Shown here: positions 1 through 10,630 of the stretch, in pieces
Position numbering within the stretch: the first letter of the stretch is position 1
Layout: each line of letters starts with the position of its first letter
Assembly: GCF_023343835.1 (NCBI RefSeq)
Contig: NC_064435.1
Span: forward strand, 39,332,603 to 39,396,602
DNA: 64,000 bases
Source: Lagopus muta
Lineage: Eukaryota > Chordata > Aves > Galliformes > Phasianidae
Direction: 5' to 3'
The notes under the pieces: model-generated
Database searches by the model: none
What the model saw: only the letters and a program-made list of their open reading frames with translations
Told to the model about the DNA's origin: nothing
Position numbers and translations under genes: made by a program

Positions 1-2069
1 AATTTTCCATTATTCTCAAGGTGTGAATTAGTGACACAAGTAAAATACTTGAGTGGTAGTCTCATCAGAGAGGAATTGCTTCAGTTGAGATTCCCCTCTC
101 TGGACATTAGCAGCACTGGTTTAGCTAATTATGACTCTTATTTTGGAGCAACTGTTTATTTTGAGGTTGGAGTGTAACATCAGATAGCTTTACTCTCTAC
201 CTTTGGTTGCATCATGTTTAATTATGCCTTCCTCATCCCAGTAATCCAATCTGGTTTGCAATGGAGACCAGTTTTCCTTATTACTTGACAGTCCACAAAC
301 TGATTTCTGCTGAAAGTCTCTTCCTAACTAAACAATCATGTGCATGTTATTTAAATAAACAGGGATGCCACATTTGATTTTTTGTTTTGAAACACCTAGT
401 GAATCATTTGTTAACCCAGAGAATTCAGCATGTTTTGAAAATTCCTGATTAAATTACCGCACAGCACAAAATCAAAGGCTTCTTAGAAATCTCATGCACT
501 GATGCCATCTCTGTGCATCTGTGCCACATTCAAAGGGAGTCCTGAGTCCTGAATGCCTGATCATCTCTGCACAGGATATGCCACATCCAAGTTAATTTAG
601 GGCTTCTCTTAGGTAAATTTTGAGGTTTGTTTCTACTGTCATCAAATCAGAGAGATTCAACTAGTTCTTCCCTTTCCAGAGATATATTTGCTGGTGTATT
701 AAGAAACTGGAAAATGGTCATCAGAGGTCATCAACAAAGGACCATTTGGAAATATATTCTGGATAAAATATAGGATCAGGAAATGTTTTTGCTGTAGGGA
801 ATGATATCTAATATCTGAATCTCAGCTCTAGGTGCAGGTGGCATGAAGTTGAGCTATCTGAGTCTCTCCTTTGGGGTAGACACTGCAGATCAGTTTTTTT
901 AAAAAAAGCTTTTCAAGATTCTTCATTCACCAATGTGTGTTATTCCTGAAAGGACATTCTTATCAAAAACTTCTTTTTCTTAAGAATGACTGCCTTGGCA
1001 AAGCATGTTGGTAAGCTCTTGCCTCTTAAGCCATCCTGATGCAGCAGGCATGCAGTGACTTTCCTTCCATCTGTAGAGAAGGCTGCCACTTAATTATTGC
1101 CTCCAAAAATCCTTAAATCCAGGTTTCTCTGATTGAGGCTTCTTACTTAGAGAAAAAAATTAGATACTTTCCTAAGCCAGAAAGCCAAGACTTGATTGTA
1201 AGGTTTCCTGCTTGTTATTGCCCTTGCTACTAAGCTCTGAAAATGATTCTGTATTTGGTCTGTAGGATAAACTGTTTGGATTAGATTTTTTTGTGAAGTA
1301 ACATCTAGTCCATGGATTTCTAACCTTCTGGCTTACTTGGACTGCACTGAGTAAAAAATTTTCTTGGGCTGCACATAAAATATATAATATAGTTATAAGT
1401 ATATGAATAACAAAACCTATTTTTTTCTGTATTTTCAATTAAAAGATAAAAAGAAAGAGAGCAACAAAAACATAATGCCATTTGACCCTGAGTTTGTGAA
1501 ATGAATTTGTCATTATCTCATTCAATGGAAGTACTTACAATTCTTGATGAACTTGAGTTGAATGTCTGTTTGCAACTCTATACATTCCATTTGAAAATTT
1601 ATAGAAAATGTGTTTATGTCAGCTGAAAATGGAGTTGCAAATATACAAAAAAATTGATGATTTCTTTTTGAAGACCTTGAAACGTTCTCAAATCCTTTAT
1701 CAAAATGGAAGGCAAAGGTGCATATTTTTTGCTGTTCACAGGATTGTGCTTAGACCACATATCAAAATGTATAAAATTATTTGCCATAACTCGAGCTTGC
1801 CATAGTTTTAATTTAATTTTGAACACTAGTATAGTTTGAAATATTGCATAGATATGTCTATTTTCACCCTTAAGATGGATTTTCCACTAATTCAAATGAG
1901 TGGTCTCAAATCCACCAGCAAAAAACTCAGGGCAAATTATTTTATACTTCTTTTCTGAGCTTTATGAGGTGTTGTAAACTGCTAAATTTGTCAGCATCAC
2001 ACAAGTACTCTGGGTATTCCTTCTGCAGTGAATGTGTTATATTATTAAATTATCTTCAATTTCACTTTA

Positions 2070-2237
2070 CTGGAACAGGTTGCCCAAGGATGCTGCGTCC
2101 CTGAAGGCATTCAAGTCCAGGCTGGAGGTGGCTCTGGGCAGCTTGTAGTGGTTGGTGACCCTGCACATAGCAGGGGGGTTGAAACAAGATGATCATTGTT
2201 GTCCTTTTTAAATCAGGCCATTCTATGATTCTATGAT
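2070..2237 (+). mobile_element. CR1 LINE 3'-end fragment
   Basis: Starts in the CR1 segment tggaacaggttgcccaagg and ends in the tandem ttctatgattctatgatc that closes CR1 elements. It is 5' truncated and keeps no coding capacity beyond a degenerate ORF2 tail. Confidence 0.88.
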
Positions 2238-3419
2238 CTTACGAAATAACACAAGATCAAGTTTAAAAATTAAATAAGAATACTTGCATGTTTGCTTAAT
2301 AACAAAAATCATGTGTCTTCGCAGGCACACACACTTGTAGGTAGGTTGAAACATTATTAGCGGCAATCATTTTTTAACCCACCAAGTGACACACATGCAT
2401 GTAGCATGTAATAGGCATGGGTTTCCATTCAGCTGAATTTGTGTAGTGGGCACAAGAGATGGAGCTTGCTCTGCCCCTTGCTCTCCCCTCCATAGCCTTC
2501 TACTGTTGCCTAGTCAGAGTACAGTAGAGCCAAAGTTGCTCCAAAAATGACTTCTTATGACTTTGTGGTTGCATGGGCAAAACCCCTCCAGATGAAAACA
2601 GCCTCAAGATAAACTTCAAAAAGGGAAAAGCCTATAATGATCATTATGACTCTGAAGTCAAAGATATTTAGATATGCTTATAATAGTAAAATTGGCCCAC
2701 TATATTTTATTTGGAAAGACTATGATACGATTTTATGAAATACATTTTTAAAGTTACAGCTTAAATTCCACTGTAGACTCATTGAAATAAAGAATGGCAA
2801 AAGATACACAAGAGATCACCTGATCAAGTCCTCTACACCGAGACAGGGCCAAGTATGTTTACATCAGCCTCAACAGACACGTATATGCAGCTGTTTAACA
2901 CCTCTGATATTAAGGAAACTGTGTGATCTAAAAAAAAGACAGAATGCTCTGTTATTTATCAGAAATTACAGCAGACATCTATAATTTACTGTCTTGGCTA
3001 ACACATTCACATTTTTGCAGTCATTTTTCACTTCTTCATCTCACCTTTAGTAACAACCCTGCATTAAATCCCAGCTTAATAAAGTCAACAGAAAAATTCC
3101 CATGGACTTCAACAGAACGAGGTTTTCTCTCTGTTTTTCTTCTTGATTTACTTTAGTGGCCACGGAAATCTATGGCTGACAGATTTATTTAGAAACAGTA
3201 AGACACCGAGATTTTAAATCTTTCTTTAACCTGCCTTTGATTTGAGTGTGTGCTTTGGGAGTATATTTAGATAATTTTTTATATTTCAGTATAAATCCTG
3301 AGATTAAAAAAAATCACTACTAAACCAATATTTACCAACTGCACTTTTAATGGATTTGGGTTGAAGTATTAAGATTGATGGGAAAAATAAAGGTCAGGTT
3401 TCTTACTGAGCTCTGGTGA

Positions 3420-3507
3420 CATAGGTTCAGCTGGTTCTACCTTGGGCAATAAAAAGCATTAGATCATCTCTCCAAGTCCCTGTCAGCCCTATGATTCTTT
3501 GATTTAA
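3420..3507 (+). mobile_element. Diverged CR1 3'-end fragment
   Basis: Ends in gatcatctctccaagtccc and gccctatgattctttgatt, resembling the end of CR1. Short and heavily mutated, so an old copy. Confidence 0.5.
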
Positions 3508-4225
3508 CTAGTCTGCTTTTAACTTCAATCAAAGATATTCTTGAGGCTAAGCACCATCAGAAAATAAGAACGTGTCACAAGAAGAAAATAAAAAAAAAGT
3601 GATTCACTTGTTTAAATCCGCTGGCTAATAGAAGCAAATAACCAGACTTATTTAAGTTCATTCTGAACATGTTTTCAGTTCCCAAACAAGACGCTGAGTG
3701 CAGCCTTAAGAAGCTCTCTTTGATGTAAACTTCACGCTGGGGTTCTTTCACCATGTAATGAGGAGGAGGCATGGTGGGGCTACAAACAAAAAAGGCCACT
3801 GTGATTGTGACCTGAAAATGGGTTTTCAATCTTACAGAATTGCCTGAGCTTAGTTAAGGAGACATCTTCCTCAAGTTGTTCTCTGGCTGTCCTGCTTTCA
3901 AATACTCTCTGAAGAATTCAGGTATCTAAACGATTTGAAAAGAGATGGGGTTTGGGGGGCTTTGTTGTTGCTTTTAGTAAGTCTTTAAGGCTATTGGGCA
4001 TAAAAAGAATTTGAAAAAGCTACTTAAAACTTGTGATTTCGATGTGATCTGGCTCTAATTGGCTCTTTTCATTTTAAACTCTGATCCAACTCCTACAGCA
4101 CTGAATTGGTCTGACTGCAGTAACATTAGGGCCTGATAGATCTGCACTCTTCAAGAACGCTCACCCTTTTGTTTTACTCGATCTCTTGAATATCTCGTTT
4201 GGAAGCACAAAGGGTAACATTAGAG

Positions 4226-4265
4226 AAAAAAAAAAAAAAAAAAAAAAAAGAGAGAGAGAGAAAAA
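4226..4265. repeat. Poly-A / (GA)n tract
   Basis: 24 A residues followed by alternating ag. Simple repeat. Confidence 0.9.
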
Positions 4266-4779
4266 GTCCTGGTAAGAAATGAAGCGCCCACTTTTTCAAT
4301 TTGGTTTAAAACAGTAATGAGAAAAAAAGTTTTTGTCCTCTGGATGGGTACACATTCAATCCAAAGAAAGAATTACACAACTCCTCCAAAGGAGGGAAGC
4401 AAATAACAGTGCAGATAAAGGAGGAAGCTAAAACAGGTTGGCACAATGGTGAAGAGCCTTGTTGGGCTCTGAAGTGGAGCATTTGAACCCAAAATCTTCA
4501 TAATATAATTTTTAAAAATTGCAATAATAGTGTTGTATATAAAAAACTCATTGAATGTAGGTGATATTTAGTAGCATTTGTCTAGGAACTCATAAACTTT
4601 CCCAAATTGTGCAAGTGCAAGTGCAATGCCACCTACTGCAGCTTGCAGAGTTTGGGGATCATTTGAGGGACATGTGGGAGAGATGGCAGGCTATTTTGTT
4701 GCCTTCTGTAACATTTCTTTTAGTTCCTTTGAGTATTGTGCTATTTGCCTTGAACATTCAACTGATAAAGACTGAGTGG

Positions 4780-5000
4780 TCTCAATGTTGTGCCAGAGGT
4801 TCAGGTTGGATGTTAGGAAGAAATGAGTCTCCAAAAGAGTGGTTCAGCACCAGCACAGGCTGCGCAGGGAAGTGGAGGTGCTCAAGACATGCACAGATGT
4901 GATACTGAGGAACATGGTTATCGGGCAGTACTGGTGGTAGTAGATGGTTGGGCGTGATGATCTTGGAGGTCTTTTCCAACCTTAACGATTCTATGATTCC
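4780..5000 (+). mobile_element. CR1 LINE 3'-end fragment
   Basis: Contains the CR1 segments caatgttgtgccagaggttc and gatgatcttggaggtctttt, ending in attctatgattcc. 5' truncated; the open frames in it are ORF2 remnants. Confidence 0.9.
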
Positions 5001-5410
5001 ATGTGACTTCCTTCCAAGGCTAGAAGATGTGGACCTAATGCATGACCAATTATGAAGGTGCACAGGGAAGCTCAAATCAATTCAGTCCCATATTATAGTG
5101 GCAATATATGCCTCTGAAAATGAAATGAAATAAAAACAAACAACAGCAGCAACAACAAAAAGTGTAGAGAAGCTTTTGGATTTGTTTTGGAGCTAGTAAA
5201 TAAACTTACTGGTTTATTTCTCAGTCTGTAACAGCTCTCTTTTTTTTTCTCTTCACTCAACCTGACACTTTGACCAGAGAAAACTCCTTGTATGCCCCCA
5301 GTAAAGAGGTAAAAGCAGTAAATCATTCAGTGAGAGATTACCACTTTTCTTCTGTTACCCTGGGAATCCATGGGCCAGACAATCTCATTCTGTGCAGTAC
5401 GCTGGCCTCT

Positions 5411-5411
5411 A

Positions 5412-5445
<34 letters not shown>

Positions 5446-5455
5446 AATAAAAAAG
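5411..5455. repeat. (AAT)n microsatellite
   Basis: About ten AAT units, degenerating into ataaaaataaaaaa. Confidence 0.92.
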
Positions 5456-6302
5456 GTAAAACCCTTCGTAACCTTTTAAAAGTTCAGTTTGAGCCCTAGT
5501 CTATGTTGTATTGCCCAACCAAATGTAAGGATAGCACAAATGCAGGAAATGTTGCATTCAAGGATACTACAAATGCTTCTTACTTTTCTCCCACTCTTAT
5601 TAACAAAATATCTCAGTGGTACTTTCTGACAAAGTGCTATACTTTCAAATTCTGTAGTAACGTGTATAGTCTTGACATTGTATTGCTTTTCAATCTGCTC
5701 CTAGACCACCTGCATGCACTGCTCTCTGACAGAACAGGTTTCCTCAGCTAATTGTTTTCTCACATTTCTGTGGTTCTAGGAGGCAAGTTTTTCACCATGT
5801 GTGATTAATGGTTTCATCAGATCAGCGTCTTCTGTTGCTAGCTTTTCATTAAGTCTCGTTGTTAAAAATTAAAGAAGTTGTTTGGGAGAAACAGACTTTT
5901 ACAATTCACCCACCAAAGACAGAGCACCATTTCCTGGCAAAACAGACCCAAATTCATACAGACTTCGCTCGAGGCTTCTTTGTTTGGTATGAAGAAGGTA
6001 AAAAAGTAGTCCTCCTGCTCTGCTCCCAAGGGAATCCCCCTAAGTTAAAGCACAATTTAATCTCTTGAGCCGGCAGCTTTATTAGTAAGCGTTTCCCGGT
6101 CTTCGGGGAAATCTAATTTCACAAACAGATCAGAGCCGCTTCAGACTCGGCGTGCAGTTGCCATCCACCGGGGGACAAACAGGGAGGAGGAAGTTTGTCA
6201 GAGGAGACCTTCTCCGAGCCCAAGAGTGATTACCAGAGATGCCTCCACCGGCTGCCACCCACCTAAAGTCGATAGTACTCGGATGAGCACGCCGGTGCGC
6301 AC

Positions 6303-6310
6303 TATATAAG
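6303..6310 (+). promoter_or_regulatory. Upstream TATA box (TATATAAG)
   Basis: A canonical TATA motif in a GC-rich setting. It predicts transcription starting around 6330-6340, about 140 bp before the splice donor at 6477. Together they define a short untranslated first exon. Confidence 0.6.
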
Positions 6311-6334
6311 CGAAGCGCATGGCCCTGGCGGGCG

Positions 6335-6476
6335 CATCGCCCCTCTACGGGCGCACCACTGAGCGCCCCGCTCCGCACCCGGCGGAGCCTCCGCGGGGAC
6401 ATCGGCTCTCGGCCGACGGCAGCGGACTGCTCCTCGCAGCCAGCAGACGCTCGCCGAGGTTTTTCTGCGCTTGAAG
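6335..6476 (+). other. ALKAL1: Probable untranslated first exon of ALKAL1
   Basis: Inferred from three signals. The TATA box at 6303 sets a start near 6335. A consensus donor (TTGAAG|gtaagc) sits at 6476/6477. A branch-like ctgac and a pyrimidine-rich acceptor ending in cctcctcccag at 7196 lie 10 nt before the ATG. Splicing would remove 6477-7196 and give a compact 5' UTR. The 5' boundary is approximate. Confidence 0.55.
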
Positions 6477-7012
6477 GTAAGCTGCTGCCTCTAAGGAGGG
6501 GGCCTTTGGCCGGGAGCGCCCGATGGTCCTACCTTGTTCTGGGACCCCGCTCTTCTCTGGCGCTGCCTGCGCCCTGGTGGCGAAGGAAGCGAGGGAGAGC
6601 CCGAGGCCGTCGGGGAGAGCCGACTGCTTCGAGCTCCGGTTAACTTTTTTGCCAGAGGGGATTTGCCGGGGAGGCCAACTGTGAGGCGGTTGGTAAATAA
6701 CTGATTTTTTCTTCCTCCTCCTTAATCCTAACTGTTTGCTATAATTAGAATAGCTTACTTAGGGGCATTACGCGCCGCTTCCGAAGCTTCAGACTCTTGT
6801 AACTGCTTTTGTCCTTTACATTCCGGTTTGCAGCACTTTCCGATGTAACTCCCTGGGAACTCGCCTCCGTCCAGTGGCCCTCCCGTGCGCTCCCGCCGCT
6901 GCGGGGCCGGCGGCAGCCTCCGGCGCGGGACCGCCGGGGGGCAAAGAGAGCTGAGCAAATCGCTCGCCTGCGCTATGCGCGGCGAGGCTAATAACCTTCC
7001 CCTAATCCGCCT

Positions 7013-7019
7013 CTATAAG
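7013..7019 (+). promoter_or_regulatory. Second, proximal TATA-like box (TATAAGG)
   Basis: Lies 194 bp before the ALKAL1 ATG and would place a start near 7040-7050, giving an unspliced 5' UTR. It falls inside the predicted first intron of the upstream-promoter transcript, so it would be an alternative promoter. An out-of-frame ATG near 7126 would then be a short upstream reading frame. Confidence 0.4.
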
Positions 7020-7196
7020 GCGGCGGAGCCGTCCTGTGGCCGCACGTCGGAGCTGCGCTCCCCGCCGCTGCCGGCTCCCCGCGGGGCCGCCCCTGCCCTG
7101 GTGTGCGGGGGTCGGGCTGGCGCGGCATGGGGGGCGGGCGGGAGGGGTGCGGGCCGGGCCCGGAGCTGACCGCCTTCGCTCTCTGCCTCCTCCCAG

Positions 7197-7206
7197 CGCC
7201 GCAGAG
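7197..7206 (+). other. ALKAL1: ALKAL1 5' UTR remainder and start-codon context
   Basis: Ten bases (cgccgcagag) between the predicted acceptor and the ATG. The context gcagagATGc has G at -3, an adequate initiation context. Confidence 0.5.
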
Positions 7207-7540
7207 ATGCGAGGGGCGAAGAAACGCCAGGCGCTGCCCGCCATCGTGCTCCTGCTGCTGGCCTCGGCCCCGCCGCCTCCCGGTGCCGAGGGCAGGGACG
7301 TGCCCGCCGCGGGAACCGAGCGGGGGAAGCTCCTCGACCTCATCCTTCAAGCCCTGGACGACGACGGGCGCCCGCTGCCGCCCCGCCCGCCGCGGCGGGA
7401 CCGGCTGATCTCTCGGCGCTACAGCGGCGGCGCTCCGCCGCCCGACCCCCGCCCCATCGCCGCCGCCGCCCCCCGGACGCCCCCGGCCGCCGCCGCCGCC
7501 CCGCCACCGCCCCGACTGTTCGCCGCCGCCCGTGCTGGAG
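7207..7540 (+). CDS. ALKAL1: ALKAL1 first coding exon (signal peptide and pro-region)
   Basis: Encodes residues 1-111 plus the first base of codon 112. The ATG at 7207 is followed by a basic n-region (RGAKKRQ), a hydrophobic core and a likely signal-peptidase site near GAEG. A helical-looking segment follows ([10 protein letters not shown], residues 41-50), then a Pro/Ala/Arg low-complexity stretch built largely from GCC and CCG codons. Basic pairs at residues 63-64 and 70-71 could be prohormone-convertase sites (inference). The exon ends in GGAG with donor gtaaga at 7541. The extreme GC content contrasts with the AT-rich downstream exons but fits a CpG-island first exon. Low complexity makes this part impossible to assign by motif alone; it is tied to the gene by frame, phase and signal peptide. 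Confidence 0.88.
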
Positions 7541-10500
7541 GTAAGAGCCGTCGCGGTCAGTCCCGCCGCCGCTCTCCTGCTGGACCAGTGCTGGACCAGC
7601 ACCGCGGGGGGGAGTGGGGAAGCGTGCGATCTCCTGACCTCACGGAAGCTGCACTTTGGGGATCCCCGGGCCGAGGGAGGGAGGCGGCACTCGGGCTTCA
7701 CCGCCTTCAGCTGTCGCTGACTCCCGGTCTGCTCTGAGCGCGCCTCCCAACTTCCCCGCACTGCAGAGCTGTCAGCTCCCAGGAAGCCCCGTTCCAAAGT
7801 TAGAAGTGCACCCCTGTTTTGAACAGAGGAAAAATGATTGAACTGAAAGGCAAATATCTCCTGCAAACTTTCTCGGGCATGATGCCTTTCTCTATCCTTG
7901 CTCGGGTGGATGCAGTCTGTGCATAGGAACTGGTTCTGTCCTCTCGGAGGATGCTCTGTAGGGCAGAGACCTGTCCTTCTGACCGTGACAAATGGGGACA
8001 GTCCGAATGCAGCTGGCCGGTGCTGATCACGGACAGTGCTAGGCCAACAGGTCCCATCTACCATAGCAGCTTTTCATGCAAAGCTACCCAAAACACTTCT
8101 GAGCTCCTGGAGAGATTTGTGTGAATTAGGATGATGCAGCTCAGAAGGAATGAAACAACGGCTGTCCCCTCGTGGCTGTAGCCCACTCATATTTTTCTCT
8201 TAATGCCTGCTAGAGACCCTACCGGAGGGAAATAGGGATGTGGGAAAGCACAGGAGTTTGGCTTCTTAACGATCTGCCTCTCTGGAGAGCACCCTTGTGG
8301 CTGAAACTGCTAGATTGCTCTCCTTTGACCAGTGGTCCATTTTAATGGAAATTAAGCATCTCATTTCAGAAAACACTAAGGGTGTGTGAAAGGTCCAAAC
8401 ATCAGTAGGTGAATTTCTGAATGTTAGGGCGGACACTCATGCAGTGTGGTCATTGCAGTCTGAAAAAGGCACCAAGTGGTCCAGTAGTAAGATACTGGAG
8501 TGTTCCTACAAGATTCCTGATTTCCTTCCTTTTTCAGAGGCAGCCCAAAAAAGATGTTGCAGGTTTTCAATGTGACTGGTCATGGGTGATTACTTGCTGA
8601 GGCTTAATTCTGTATGTGCTGCAGGCAAAACTTCAGTGTACACTTTTCAAGGAAAAAAAAATGCAAGCAGGCTTTTTTCGAAGCACAATTGAGATGCCTT
8701 GCATATGTTTTCCTTTCAAGAGAATGAAAGACGTATAAACTTGAGAGCAGTGGTTGCTAATACCAGGTGGCTTAGGGGAAAAAAAACCTATTATGGACAA
8801 TGGTTATCCCCATTTGAGATGTTTATTCCTAACTGTATGGTTGTACCAAGCCATGAGATATTTATGCAGCTTTGAAGAGGAATTTTCTTGAATTTATCAT
8901 ATATAATATATACATAATGAAGTTTGCTTTCTATTAATCATTGATTTTAGTAAATACACTATATGCTACAGGGGTGGGAGTGCAGAACATCCTTAGAAAG
9001 AGGAGTTCCCCACTTATTCCTGGTGCAGGTGCAGCGTCCTATGGCCAGCCACCAAGCTAGCTTTCTGCAGCCCAGAAAGGACAAATCTAGAGTGTGAAAA
9101 ATGACCATGTTTTCATATTTCTTCCTTCTTTTTTGAATGTCAAATGGCCAGGATAGAAATTAGCACCTGTTTTGATGGTATGTGTTGCTTTTGGGAGCAA
9201 AAACCAGCAAAAAGGCTATACTTATAAGTCTTCAGCCATTGTAACTCCAGCACAGGAACAGCGGATTTCTGCTCTGGCTGGTGTGACCTGAGGGTCATCT
9301 TCTCAGAAATGGTCATCTTCCCACCACTCAGGAGAGGTTTGTTATATTCAGCTGCATGCTGAGCCAAGCATTTAGGATCAGTTATATATTTGGATTAGCT
9401 CCACTTGTTGCAGAAGGTGAAATCCCAGTGTCTGACATAGAAGAGAATTGAGCAGCTCAACTGCTTCTTGCATTTGAGATGCAAAGCATCAAGCACATAG
9501 AATCAAGTCAAGCATATAGAATGAAAAGTACTCCCATTTTTGTGTGTTTTGCTGTTTTTTGAGGATGCTGGATGCCAGGAGGGTTTAATGTACTTTCCTT
9601 CCTGTTCTTCTTTGAGGGCTGGCTCCAGCTGTAGCCTAACCCCACCATAATCTAATTCAACTCATTGATCTGCATCTTCACACACCTGTCTTCTTGTATT
9701 TTCATTCTTGGGACTTAGCTGTTCGTGTAGTGAGGAGAGCTGGCCTGGTGTGCTACCCAGTGAATTGCAGGAGCAGCTTGATGCAATAGGCTAAGCATAG
9801 GATGGGGGACGAAGTGTTGAGGACATTGTCCTCCTTGCTGTGATGGCCCAGGCCATAATGGAAAAGTGCAACATCATGGGGTTTCTTCAGTGAGTCTAGA
9901 AACAGAAAGGTGAGACACTGTCAGACATCCTACAGGTATCTTTCAGTTATAGATATATAGGAAAAGATGTAAAGCAAGACCAGTTGATCTGCGATGCTCG
10001 ATCTGAAAGTGCCTTGTGGCTTTGGCATTGAGCTATGTCATGGAAATGATAGCCACACTGCTTCATTGGGATTTGTTGGGAGGTCCTGGAACTAGACAGA
10101 ATGGGCAACCATCGAAATACGTTTGACTGAAATAGCTGCACTGAAATATGTTGGACACTCAAACCTGCAGTGAGCTGTTGTGGACTCCTGCCTGGAAATG
10201 ATTCCCCAAGTTTTTTTCCCCTTTTCTCAGACATCAGAGATGTATCTTCTATTGTGCACTTCTCATCCATATGAAGATTTGCATCATGTATCTTATAGGG
10301 TCATGAAAGGCACCCACACTTGCAATAAAGGCACCAGTTTTGCCCTCACTTCAGCTGTCTTAACTTCATTCAGAAGAAACAATGTATTCCAACTAATCCA
10401 AAAGCAGTCTTCAACTTTTGCTAGGATTTCTAGTAGGATTTTACTGAAAATATAAGTTGTTCCTCTTAGTTATTTATAGCTAGTGGGACTGGATTTTCTG

Positions 10501-10587
10501 TCACAACATGCTTTACCTGATTTGTGTGAAGTCTCTACTCCTGAGGTGTTTTTTCTTCTGCTTTTTTTACTTTTAATTTATTAATTT

Positions 10588-10630
<43 letters not shown>

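Larger units (their letters stand above)
1..6060. other. Upstream intergenic region
   Basis: AT-rich sequence with no coding exon I can support. It holds three CR1 3'-end fragments (2070, 3420 and 4780), a poly-A/GA tract at 4226 and an (AAT)n array at 5411. Open frames here are under 115 codons and none has a recognisable domain. Confidence 0.7.
6250..7560. promoter_or_regulatory. CpG island at the ALKAL1 5' end
   Basis: The only strongly GC- and CpG-rich block in the window, surrounded by AT-rich sequence. It begins around the upstream TATA box, covers the first coding exon and fades in the first intron. This is the normal signature of a vertebrate promoter and supports transcription starting here. 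Confidence 0.85.

Noticed and set aside
7036..7737. 233-codon plus-strand frame overlapping the first coding exon
   Set aside because: It starts at a GTG with no upstream ATG and reads through the splice donor at 7541 into intron. Only 7207-7540 of it is real coding sequence.
6988..8064. 358-codon open frame on the minus strand
   Set aside because: It lies antisense to the ALKAL1 CpG island and first exon. GC-rich DNA lacks stop codons by composition, and the protein is low-complexity Arg/Gly/Pro with no domain.
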